DNA of 64,000 nt from Rhynchonema sp. JSB1_4 (taxonomy: Eukaryota; Nematoda; Chromadorea; Monhysterida; Xyalidae), in the NCBI GenBank assembly GCA_030248065.1, contig JASAMV010007796.1:1-64000 (forward strand), given 5' to 3'. Within the stretch, counting starts at the first letter, position 1. Every line of letters starts with the position of its first letter. Made by a program: the position numbers and the translations under genes. Positions 10,014-20,811 of the stretch are shown here, one piece after another. A model generated the notes under the pieces. That model worked only from the letters and a program-made list of their open reading frames with translations. It did not search any database and was not told where the DNA came from.

Positions 10014-10254
10014 CCTTGGGTCCCCCCCTAAGGTACACTAACCGCCGGCCAGGTACACTAACCGCCTCAATTTTTGCCTAAAATCGACATTTTTAGGCCT
10101 AAAGTGGGCATTTTTAGGCCTAAAATGGGTGATTTTTAGGTCAATGATGTCAAAAAGTTTCTACCTCAAAAAGTGACTTTTCCTGAATTTGGGTCTTCCT
10201 CCCATTCCCCCCAGCGAGGAACACTAACCGCCGCACGGAAAAAAGGGATAGGCA
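10014..10254. repeat. Inverted copy of the 5640-5957 core with AGGTACACTAACCGCC words
   Basis: Read on the minus strand this matches 5640-5930, with the word AGGTACACTAACCGCC or part of it at both sides. It is the body of the element whose CAGTGTAGTT end was interrupted by 9589-10005. Confidence 0.65.
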
Positions 10255-10667
10255 CAGGGTAGTACTTGGGGCGGAGTGGGGGATCCCCCAAATTCATGTA
10301 TCTATCGTCAACACTTTTTGACTTCATCAATCTATCATCAACACTCGCGGGCAAATCTATCTATCGTCAACACATTCTGGGAACAATGTACCTATCGTCA
10401 ACAACAATCGACCCCAAAATGGATATTTTTGACTCAAAATGGCTCGCGGATTTAGTACATCCAAGTACATTTTCATTCGTATTTACACCTTATTACGTAC
10501 TGAATGCACTATACTTTACCTTGGTTTTTGGCTACCCCCACATTCTATCTATCGTTAACAAGTTTGGGCCGACCCCCCAAATTTCGGACTTGGGTAATCT
10601 ATCTATCGCCAACACATTTCAGGTCCCAATCTATCTATCGTCAACACCCTGACCAAGTACTCCACTG
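10255..10667. repeat. Word-repeat element (ATCTATCGTCAACAC)
   Basis: It runs from CAGGGTAGTACTTGG to CAAGTACTCCACTG, imperfect inverted ends. The word ATCTATCGTCAACAC or a close variant recurs about seven times. I could not find a matching flanking duplication. Confidence 0.6.
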
Positions 10668-11154
10668 GGCCGACCTGTAGGGGGTTGCGGGCCACAGGCC
10701 GGCCGACAGACACCTCTGCTGCACAACAAATCAACGGCCAAACGACGCAAACACGGCGAATGCGGTGGAGTTCTGCTGCAATCTTGAATAGAACGATCGT
10801 AAAACCATCTGAAAAAGTGTTCAAAATTTAACAAACAACCATATTTCCAATGGAAAACAACAAAAAGAAAATTTCCAACAGCAATGGCCGAAGAAAATCA
10901 GTGCAAAAATAATTCATATGAACTTCATGTCTCGGTCCGGAGGCATTTAGTGACGGGCCGAATTTGTGTCCGGAAATTGATTTTATTCGAAAAGTAACCC
11001 TCAAGATTTCGCGATTTAGCGAGTTAGAAGACGCGGTTTTTTGCACACGGCGGCCTTTCGGGGGCATCTTTCAATTCCACCCAAAAAAACATGGGGTTAG
11101 GAGACGTTAGACACACCCTTTAAAATTAGCGCAGTCAGCAAATCTCGCGCCACC
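10668..11154. other. No supported gene; upstream flank of gene 1
   Basis: Short frames on the minus strand (10828-11067 and 10631-10834) have no recognisable domain. I searched the plus strand for a signal-peptide exon for gene 1 and found none better than the one at 11155. Confidence 0.4.
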
Positions 11155-14100
11155 ATGTATAGTCCGTCCACCAGCTCATGGCACTTTGTGTTGCTGCTGG
11201 CTGGTTTGTTCCCTTCCTCCACGTTCTAATGAAAGAGAAATTGAGTTTCCAAAAAAAATATTTTTGCTCCTAAATTGCTGTTTTTATGAAATCGACGTGT
11301 TTTATCGATTTTAATTTAATTTAATTTTAAATTTGATCGAATTCAATCGTTTTCGACACATTTTCTTATTTTTTAAGTTTTTTTTGCAAAATCGCTCACG
11401 CTCAATTTCTCTTTCTTTAGAACGTGGAGGAAGGGAAAAAACCGGCCAGCAGCAACACAAAGTGGCATGAGCTGGTGGGCGGACTATACCGTATGCCTAC
11501 AGATCGCATGGGCCACGCCACCAAGACCGATCCGATTAATTACGATCACCAAATTTCCCACCCACCTTTCCATCTCAGGGTGTCACATCGTGCCGGGCAG
11601 CACACAGGGCACTTACGATGGCTTCTCAATCCGACAGTTGTTCCCTCAAGGGACGACGGTGACCCTGAATTGCAGCACCACACTGGGTGTCACCTCATGG
11701 ATCACCACGGATGGAGGCACCACACTGCGTGACACCACACAGACATTGACCTGCCTGCATAACAGTCTTTGGTCATCAACCGAACAGTTTGACTGTCTTT
11801 ATAGTTGGTTTATGTTTTTGGTTTATTCACGGTTATTTTTTGGTCAAGAAGGAAACTTTCGTTGACAATTGCTCAACGAAGCCCTCGTTTTGGCAATCGC
11901 CGTAGTGTGTTCTGTCTTTCAAGATCTTAAATTAATGTACGCATGTGATGTCCCAAAAAACCTGAACGTTTTTTTCTCGAAAAACAAAGACAAATTGCTC
12001 TATGCCGTTTTCAGAATGCAAAACGCCGACGGGCGCGAGTGCTGTGACCGGCCTGACCCTTCCATTCACATCACAGACTGCTGTGGGCACAATCACAGAT
12101 GGTAGCGTGTATTCGGGAACCTTTGCATCGCTGTGCAGTTCAACACAGGTGCAGTTTACGTTGATCATTGACACAAGAAAGTCACTCAATTTTTGTCCTG
12201 TCCACCGATGATGACATGGTGCACCACTGTGGTTGATCATTGACGAGAGATTAAAAAAGAAACACACACGAAACTGCGGGTTGCGATGTCCATGACCCAC
12301 CAACTGATACCTTTGACTGGTCGGTGTATATGCTTACCATACTGACGCGTGACACCGCAACTCAAGACGAGACCCGATTTCATAAAGCTTCACATGGAGG
12401 ATAAAAGCAAAATGACAAAAAATCGACCAAATTTTCCATAAACAAAGTGCTGAAAAATCCAATCGCAACTTGATTGCAGGATCTCCAAATCACCTACACG
12501 GACGACGATGGGTTCACACAAACAGCCAGTCTCCCGCCAACGGAACAATACCGAATGACGTGCAGTGAGGGAGACTGGAAGCTGGCCAATGTGGGCACTG
12601 ATGCAACTGGCGACACCATTGTCTTGCATGAGTACACGAAGATCACCGTCTGGCAGTGTGTGACCAGATGTGCGTTAATGTTGGGGTATAGATTTTTTAG
12701 TTCAGGTCCTGAAATCAACTTGGACAGTGGAATTTATGAGGATCGACCAAGCCTGGGGTCGCGAAATTTAGGCATCCGACACAGACTGGGGAAGTGCACC
12801 AGGCCTTCGTCAATACGAATGAGCTTCTGAAAGGTTTTGCACCTGTCAGGGCGGGATGCACGCTAGTCAATACTGAATACCAGTCAGGAACTTGTACCTA
12901 ATTTGGATCATAGCATCTGAGTAAATGCTGATCGAGTAATACTTCTTTATGCTGGATGCTTCTGATGTCACAAAGACACACGGAGATGTCAAGCGACCAA
13001 GGCAGCTCAGACCCGATCGGATCCATCACCCAATCAGACAGTGGCCACTATTTCGCATCATTGCAGCCTGCCCAACGACTGCTCTGACTGATCTTGGCAT
13101 AAGCGCATGTGGCACCAGCGTTGCGCAGGGCTCCAACTGTGCCACCGACACGTATGCGTGCACGTTCACGTGCGCAAACAAGGATGCGACAACGTTCAGT
13201 GATATGTGGACATTTGTTAGCTGCACGGATACCGGGAATACTGGTGAGTGAATGATTGTTTTCACGGAGATTGTTTTGTTAGATTCGTAGCTTGTCTGAT
13301 CTATCCAACCTTCCGCAGTCCAATTTGAATTTTGATGTTGTTGTTGTTCTTTTTTTTGGAAAATACAGGCTTATGGTAATGTCGTCAGATCACCGCGTCA
13401 AATCTTTTCATCAAATCACGTATTACTTTTCGCGATCATTTGGGGCTGATGTATTATTGATGCTTGATTTGACGAAGAATTTGACGAATTGATTTGACGA
13501 CAAAATACACAACACAAGCATTTTTGGTTTGCAGTGTGCGGCGCGGGCACAACACAAACCTCTGTTCTCATGGTGCCTGGATTCCATCACGGCTTGCACA
13601 CCAGTTGGACCAGCAACTACGCTGCGAACACGTGTTACATGGGATTGGCGTATTACGGTAACGAACCGGTTACTGTAACGTTCAATTCACTGTACATGGA
13701 GAAGAATGGTGGTGAATATGTGAGGGTGGCGGTGAGTTGGCCGGCTCGGTGATGTTTCACTTCTCTTAGTTATTCAGTGCCATGTCAAATGGGTTGTCAG
13801 TCTTTTTCGTAAAACGAACTGAACCCAAGCCTGATGCAAGCAGTTTTACTGTACCAGTGCTATCATTTGCGCGTGAGACATTCTACGCTTTTTGCCCGGG
13901 TGCGTGAAGTGCTGTGATGTGATTAAACTTGTGTTCTCTTTGTTTGTCATTTGAGGTTCTGAAAATGCTTCACATTTAGTGCCTATATCCGAAACTTCCC
14001 CTCGCCATGAAAACACTAACAATATAATTATCTTGATTAGTCAAGGAAACTTCAGGTTGACGGTTCATTCATCACGTGGGACACGACCGCGGGCACAACG

Positions 14101-14529
14101 AGTTATGTGGGCACACCCGACACCACGACGGACAACGTGAATTGTGACACAACAACTGAGAATCATGTGAGTGGCTGGCTGGTTGATGTTTCACATTCTA
14201 TTTGTGCAGCAAGTCAACGTCAAGCACTCATTCAATATTGCATTCGGCAACTTCTGATCGCAAGTAGAATTGTGTTCCCAATCAGGATCGAAAACACACG
14301 AAATCAAAATCAACCAAATCTTCAATCTGGATCTGGTGTCAAAGAAATCACGCGACCCGAGGTCGTAAGCCCGACCCCAATCACCGAGCTTGATTATCAT
14401 CCCCATTTACAGATCCAAATCGGTTGCATGGCCCCGTACCGCTTCGCCGGGCTCAAATATGTCCTGGTCTTCTTCAACAGCGATAATGATGCCACGCAGG
14501 CTCGGGGACTGGAATTGACCGTATCTTGA
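11155..14529 (+). CDS. Cluster gene 1: secreted cysteine-rich modular protein
   Basis: Seven well-supported exons join in phase: 11579-11803, 12015-12148, 12480-12669, 13067-13243, 13535-13719, 14056-14166 and 14413-14529 (TGA). They encode about 379 residues. Module order matches the three paralogs: a sushi-like four-cysteine module (CHIVPGSTQG to DCLY); a second four-cysteine module split by an intron; a six-cysteine module (CPTTALTDLGISACG start); and a C-terminal module with MVPGFHHGLH, CYMGLAYYGN and a GLELTVS end. The cysteine spacing of the first modules resembles sushi/CCP domains; the last module is unfamiliar. The missing first exon must end in phase 1. The only candidate, 11155-11203, encodes MYSPSTSSWHFVLLLAG, ends at a phase 1 donor and overlaps the MITE arm. 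That start is uncertain; the rest is firm. Confidence 0.8.
11158..11488. mobile_element. TA-flanked MITE, copy 1 (Tc1/mariner-like insertion)
   Basis: It is bounded by TA dinucleotides and long inverted repeats beginning GTCCGTCCACCAGCTCATGG. The arms pair over about 85 bases (11162-11246 with 11405-11486). The AT-rich interior is the reverse complement of the interior of copy 2 at 29230-29522. There is no transposase. It lies just upstream of the first recognisable exon of gene 1. Confidence 0.85.
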
Positions 14530-15463
14530 TTGAACGAATAATTGAAAATTGATGTGTTTATTTATGATTTAATATATATTAGTTCATGTTCGATGATGCT
14601 CAGATTTTCGTTTTTAAAAACAAAGGCACAAATCGCTTTTTGCATTTATTTCACAAGTAAACGGTTGCTCGCCTTTATCGAATCATTGCTAAAGACAACA
14701 TTGCCTCGGTTCGATGCCCATTTTCGCTCATTGTTTTGATTTCGGTTAGTGAAAATAAGTAAAGTTGAAACAAACTTTTTACACAAATCGAAGAGACTAT
14801 AATTGCAATGTTTAGTCGGACCCAAATTTGGCATGGGGCGTGTTCAACTTTCTGTTTCATTTATCTTAAATTCCGAGTAATGGCAAATAATATTTGTAAA
14901 AACGAGGTTTTGAAATCAAAAACCACACCAATCTCACTCAACCACAATGTTATTTGATCAAGTTTGAGAGTTTCAAATTGCGATTGCGCAATTTGGCCTC
15001 TGCCCGAATGACTGAGTGGGTTCTTTGAAAGACATTCTACAGCTGTTTTTCTTCAAACATGATTTTGACGGAACGACCACGCAATTACCATCAAATTTAC
15101 CAGATGCCGGAATTAATCTTTGCCATCGGAAAATATTTTAATATCAACGAACAACACAGCGCGTCTCTAAAACGTTCCGAACAAACATGTTCGCATTGGA
15201 ATCAGTGCGTAACGTTTTTGGCAGGATAAAATGACTCCATTTTAAACGACAGATCCTGTTTTCAAATACAGTATAATTTACATTACGTTCCATGACGTTT
15301 GTCTCATAATTATTTTTTGATATTCAGGTCAAAATCTAACTGTAACGCTGACATTATCATTTCCGAAATGTTTTGGCAATTCATTAGCATAACACTATTA
15401 TAAAATTTGGTGTGATTCCGCTTTAGAAATACATTTTCTCAAATTTATTGTTACATATTTCAG
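14530..15463. other. Intergenic spacer, gene 1 to gene 2
   Basis: AT-rich spacer without supported genes. It should hold the 3' end of gene 1 and the promoter of gene 2. No AATAAA was assigned with confidence. Confidence 0.4.
15454..15463 (+). promoter_or_regulatory. Acceptor-like site 19 bases before the gene 2 start
   Basis: CATATTTCAG ends at 15463 and the ATG is at 15483. This looks like a nematode trans-splice acceptor with a 19-base leader. It could also be an ordinary acceptor after a non-coding first exon. Confidence 0.4.
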
Positions 15464-15482
15464 CCTATAAATTACAAGGAAG

Positions 15483-18400
15483 ATGATCCGCGTGGGAATT
15501 ACTTGCTTTTTGATTTGTACACTCCAAATATTTGCACCAGCACGGAGCTGTCCCCAGACACTAGTGCCCCCGATCGTCATACCGCAACCTCAGGCTGATT
15601 GTAAGCTCAATTTTTGGCTACATTCATGTTTTTGTTTGATGTACATTTCAATTATCGAATTCATGAAGTGGCGTGCGTGCGAACCGCAACAGTATTATTT
15701 TTGACATTCAAATGAAAGTGGCCGATTCTCGTTTTAGCCGCGCTTAAAGCCTCTGTTGTGACCTCAGAAACCTCGACTGTAGCTGCGAACTTTGAGAAAA
15801 ATTACAGCCTTTTTCCCAGAACTACCTTTTTTGATTTCAGCCACTGCTGCAGTCAACACCACTGTCTTGCACGCTTGTGACCGTATTCAAGGCAACGCCG
15901 TTGTGACCTACAATGTGACGACCAGTGAAGGTGAGTCATGTGTGAAACATCAGATTACTTTAATTCTGTTTCAAGCTTGTCTGAATTGACTGATTGGCAT
16001 GTTGAGAGATTCTCGAGCACGGGTATCAAGGTATCGTCCTGTATGTTCCAACATATTTTTCTGGAGGTGCTTCTCAGTCGACGATAACCAGGTGCACCTG
16101 ATCCGGTTCTCCCTAGAACCATTTCGAAAATAAAACACGACCAGATTCAATTCCTGGATTCAGGTTTAATTCATATACAACGCCTGAGTATATAATGGCG
16201 TTTGAACAACGATTGGCTGACAGACGGTGTACGAGTGCATCATCAGTGCATACAAAATGCTCCCAAATCGCCAACCACACATTTATTCTATCATTCTCCA
16301 TCAGTACGTCTATCCAACGTCGTGCCGGAGTTCACAATCGGCGTTGTCAGCTGTGTGGCGAATGCAACACTGGGTCAAACCGCTTTCATAACTGACGGCG
16401 GAGGAATTCATATCCGTCCGATTTATGTACAGTGCCAGAGGTATGATTGCTTTTTCTCGAAAACTTTTTGTGTAATTTTTGAGAATGACTGCGGTGACCT
16501 TTGCAGAGGACGGTGGAACAGAACAGCAGCCAGCCAGTATAACTGTCGATATCGTTAGTTTGACAGGGTCGGTGATTAAACTTGATAATAATCGGATCGG
16601 AAGACCTTGGTCATGTAAATTTTTGTGAATTTGGGATCTTATTGATTTTAGTGATGCCGACAAATTTTGACCAACGTTAATAATTACGTCCTCCAATCAA
16701 CTTTCACACTGGTCGAACGAAATTAGAGGCGTCAGTAAATGATTCGTGACCAAGGCATGGCTGATCACCAAGATGCCATTCTCCCTGATATCAGTGTTTA
16801 TTCACATGTGTAAAAGATAAACTGATAGTCCCACCCAGAATGCCTGGCCCCATCCAACACGGACCAAAGTGTGGACATGCCTGGAGATCAGAACCCGGTG
16901 GACAATCTGATGACGTATGAAGGCGATGTGGCTGATTTGTGCGGTGAAACCAGGGAGCTACTGGTTAGGGGCGGGGAGTGGATTAGATTTAGGTTTCGTA
17001 CTTTTTCCTGAAATATCCTAAATCTCAGATAACCTATTACGATCGAGCCAATCAAGCGATGACCGCTGTTCTGTCACCGATGCATCGATACAGGTATGTA
17101 CAAAGTTTCGGCTACTAAAATTTTTTAAATGTTTTGAATTATTTTGAAAAATTCTGAATTTTTTCAACTGTCATCCTTTTTTAGCCTACAATGTTTCATG
17201 GGCTCGTGGTGGCTGTCTGAACTGATGTCTGTCTCATCCGTGGGTGACCCCTCAATACTGAACAGATATTCAAACATCACTTCTTGGTCATGTCAGGCTA
17301 GAAGTACGGTATTGAAGATTTTTTTAGCAACTTTACCAAGATTATCAGATTTTGTGAAACATCACTCGATCTGCATGCAGCATGCACCACCTATCCCTTG
17401 ATCGACCTGGGTGCAGGCCATTGCGGACAACGAATGAACATTGGGGACACTTGTATAACGAGCACGTTTGGTTAGCTGAAAGTTAGGCTTAAATGGGTGT
17501 TAGGCCTAAATCTAGGCTAAAATGTTTCCAGCTTGCGCCTTCCAATGTATCAACCCGGATGCAATGACATTTACGGGCATGTGGGAGTTTGTGATGGACA
17601 GTTGTCGGGTGTCGACTTTCGAAGGAGTGCAGAGTTTGTCAATTTTTTTTTGCAATTCCTATCTTTTATTCAGAACTCTTTTGGTTAACGGACTCGGACC
17701 CAAAAAACGCACCACCCTTTCATTCATTCAGTCTGTCCCCCTCTGAGCGTGCAAACATCAGTGTTCATGCCACCTGGTTACAATGACGGTGTACATCCAC
17801 AATGGCCACACAGTTATGCATCGAACAGGTGACTCAAGCTTCGGGTAGTGCCTGGCTGGAAGTTCGAGAACTTTATGGTGGTAGTTTGTGGAGGTTGAAA
17901 TGAGAGTGACTTAATCGGATTGAGACTATTGTATCAATGGGCATGATAACAAAGATGGTGTCAAGGCAGCATTGCGATCTTCCTTAACAGCATAATTTTG
18001 CTAGAAGCACGTCGCCCAAAGACTGATGTTGTATGTCCGTTTCGCCAGACTCATTGTCTTTGATTATCAGCGGTGCACCAGGTCATCATCGGTATCACAA
18101 GCACAAAACACGGTTCGACTTTTGAATCACTCGTTTCCCTTCATGTTATTTTTACCTGGATCCAGATCCAGAGACAAAAACCACAAACGTGATCACAAAA
18201 AACACCCCCTTTCACCCATATAGATGTTACATCGGCCTGGCCTACAATGGCAACGCACCTTTGAGCGTGACATTTGCTTCCCTGATGATGGAGGATGGAA
18301 TGTCAACGGACAACGACGTTGTCGCTCTGATTGCTGACGGACACGCGCAGGTACGTGTTTATATAGGTGACGTGAAACATCACGGGCCATCAACGTGGCG

Positions 18401-19262
18401 TGCGGTCTGTCCGGCTTTAATTTGGTCAGGTGCTCACTGAGAATCATTCGAGATTCATTGATCATGCGAATTTCGACCCGTGTAAATTTTTTGAACAATT
18501 TTTACGCTGATCAAATGTGTTGGCTTCAGTAAATCTCTAGAAATCCTGAAAGATACAAAAACTCTTATGACCAAGGAAAACCGGACCGGAATGTATTTGT
18601 GATCAAGTTTAATTTGGCTCCACATTTTGAATGGAAAGTCGCTTGGCCCTCTTCATCGATGGACTGCTGCTTAGAATCACACACAACTGTTTCAATAAGA
18701 CCAAAAGAGGGGATTTGTCATCATAAAATCCAGGTGTGGAACAACAACGCCCCGGGCAATGCCAATCCCAACATTTTGTACCACGGACACGGCGGGATGA
18801 GAGAAGCGTGCGATGAGGTCTCTGAGGATCATGTGAGTTTATTGTTTCGTTTCCAGTAAATGTCTGGCGGTTAAATTTTGGGGGCTTATTCTAATGTCGT
18901 CAACACAAATCAGCGAAAATCACCTTAACCACAACCGGAGTGTCGGCGACGCACCGCAAACGGTATAACCTGCTGCGTCAACCACAATAGAATTAGCACA
19001 ATTTTAGAATGAGGATACATTTGCACGCGAGAACCCAGAGCACTGTCCCTGAGCAGTATGTGACTAAAGCATGGTCAAAAAATGAAGAAGACCAAGCAAC
19101 AATATTAAAACCGAACTTTAGGTGGCCGCAGGCTGCATCGTACCTCGCCATTTTGGTGCGATGAACTACATTTTGGTTGTATTCCGCAGTGATGCAGGTG
19201 TGAACGCTGGAGGACTGGAATTAGTTGTACATGAAGCCGACATAGTACGCAGCAGAAGTTGA
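15483..19262 (+). CDS. Cluster gene 2: secreted cysteine-rich modular protein
   Basis: Thirteen exons join in phase to 451 residues: 15483-15600, 15841-15930, 16305-16440, 16507-16553, 16839-16963, 17029-17093, 17185-17303, 17381-17470, 17532-17633, 17732-17828, 18224-18350, 18734-18832 and 19122-19262 (TGA). The first encodes a signal peptide (MIRVGITCFLICTLQIFAPA, cleavage near residue 22). Modules: sushi-like A, about residues 50-130; B/C, 131-233; the six-cysteine D module, 234-297; and the C-terminal module, 298-451, with MPPGYNDGVH and CYIGLAYNGN. It has more introns than its paralogs: modules A, B/C and D are each split once more than in gene 1. The C-terminal tail is extended by about eight residues. 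Function is unknown; secretion is inferred from the signal peptide. Confidence 0.82.
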
Positions 19263-20027
19263 AAAGACTTTGTTTTTTAATAGCAATGTTTATATTTATT
19301 GTAGCCGTTCTTAAGTTGCTCTTCTTGCGCCGAGGTTTATTTGTTCTCGTGCATCATATACCAATTTTAAAGACTGTGTGTTGAACTTTACTATTGTTGT
19401 TGGTATTTTGAAAAATACCCATTTTTGGTACGCGCTCCCCGGAACGTTATCCTGTCTCGTGCCGGGCCGGGTAACACACATCAAATAATATTATATCAGT
19501 GTCCTATAATATTCAATTAAAAACTCTGACTGACTTTATTAAATTTGTGACACTGATGTCTTCTAGTAAATGGTTGGGGCATACACAGATATACAGATTT
19601 TATTGTCATACATCTTAGGTGTTATACCTTTCGATGTAAAATCTATCGGTATCTGGGTACGGTTTAAATCATGATTAACTTTTTTTCTGTTGGATTAATT
19701 ATGACCACGCCTCTGTAGTCTAATAGTGCTTTTGGTTTTACAACCGTTCTGCGCTGTTCATAGATTATTTTGCAGAACTGATGTTGTTGTGTTGTAGATC
19801 TGATTAGTTTGATACTTTTATCATCTTTCTCGTTTTATTTATTTTTGTTCCATAATCGTGGTTTATGAACCCTAATCTATGTATGTGTGACGTTACCTAA
19901 TTAAATAACGAGGAAGATAAAAAACACCATTAACCTCCGACCTGTTCCCAGCTCCCGCAAAAGAAATGTTTTCATTTCCGAAAAAAGACGAAAATGTAAA
20001 ATTTAGAACAGTTTTGAGTGCGTTGTT
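19263..20027. other. Intergenic spacer, gene 2 to gene 3
   Basis: AT-rich, no supported gene. Confidence 0.4.
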
Positions 20028-20323
20028 CGGCTGAACACGGAAACCGGAGCACGGAAAAATCTGGTTTCCGTGTTCGGCGACTTTTTATTTTCACGGAACA
20101 CGGAAATAATTCCGCGAAAATTATTGCTTTTTGCGTCAACACACAAACTTTTGACTTCAACACCCTGGCTTTTGTCATCATCACTCGAAAAACAATGTTT
20201 GCATGCCTGCGTTATTTCCATGTTCCGTGCTACGGAAATATTTCCGTGTTCCGTGATATTGAAAACTCTTCACGGAGCACAAAACACGGAAATATTTCCG
20301 TGTTCCGGTTTCCGTGTTCAACC
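20028..20323. repeat. Word-repeat foldback (TTTCCGTGTTCCG)
   Basis: The left end GAACACGGAAACCGG pairs with the right end CCGGTTTCCGTGTTC. Inside, CACGGAACACGGAAATA, TTCCGTGTTCCG and related words recur at least eight times on both strands. It has the same layout of terminal words as the elements in 0.5-10.7 kb but a different word. No target duplication was found. Confidence 0.65.
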
Positions 20324-20775
20324 TACAGTCCGTCCTTAGAAATCTGATCATTTACTTCCCCGGGGGCGTTGATATAGTTATTTTGCGTACTTGATATGGC
20401 ATAATATGACATTTTAGGTCAAAGGCATGCCTTACCCGGGCCTGAGACGCGTGCACGCAATTCCCTGGGTACGCTTGCAAAGTTGGACCGCACGTTTGAA
20501 CAGTTGTAGTGCCCGAGTTCTTTGTGGATTCCGTGCCAAAGTGCGTATACGCGTTGTGTTGCACGGTGTATGGGTGTTGCACAGTTTTCTGAACTTTTTT
20601 ACTTTTATCCCAGACAAATATATTCGCGCTCCAGATAACAAACGCGTGCACGCAGCACGCACGCATGATACTAATTTTGTGCGTGCGTCATGCGTGGCAC
20701 TTTTATTTTGAGCTATTACTATTGCTTTTACTTGATATGGTTAATGGTGTTGGGGATATAGATTTTATTGGCTGT
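20324..20775. other. Gene 3 upstream region
   Basis: GC-richer stretch with GCGTGCACGC words facing each other at about 20448 and 20642, possibly a decayed foldback. No gene seen. Confidence 0.4.
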
Positions 20776-20787
20776 TTCAACTTTCAG
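20776..20787 (+). promoter_or_regulatory. Acceptor-like site 24 bases before the gene 3 start
   Basis: TTCAACTTTCAG ends at 20787 and the ATG is at 20812. It is a second case in the cluster of a TTTCAG placed as for spliced-leader addition. Confidence 0.4.
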
Positions 20788-20811
20788 GGTTTGCTTCCGA
20801 AAACCGTAAAA

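Noticed and set aside
15738..15780. Possible extra exon in gene 2 after CGTTTTAG
   Set aside because: It opens in phase 1 but no donor returns to phase 1; direct joining of 15600 to 15841 is in frame and matches gene 3.
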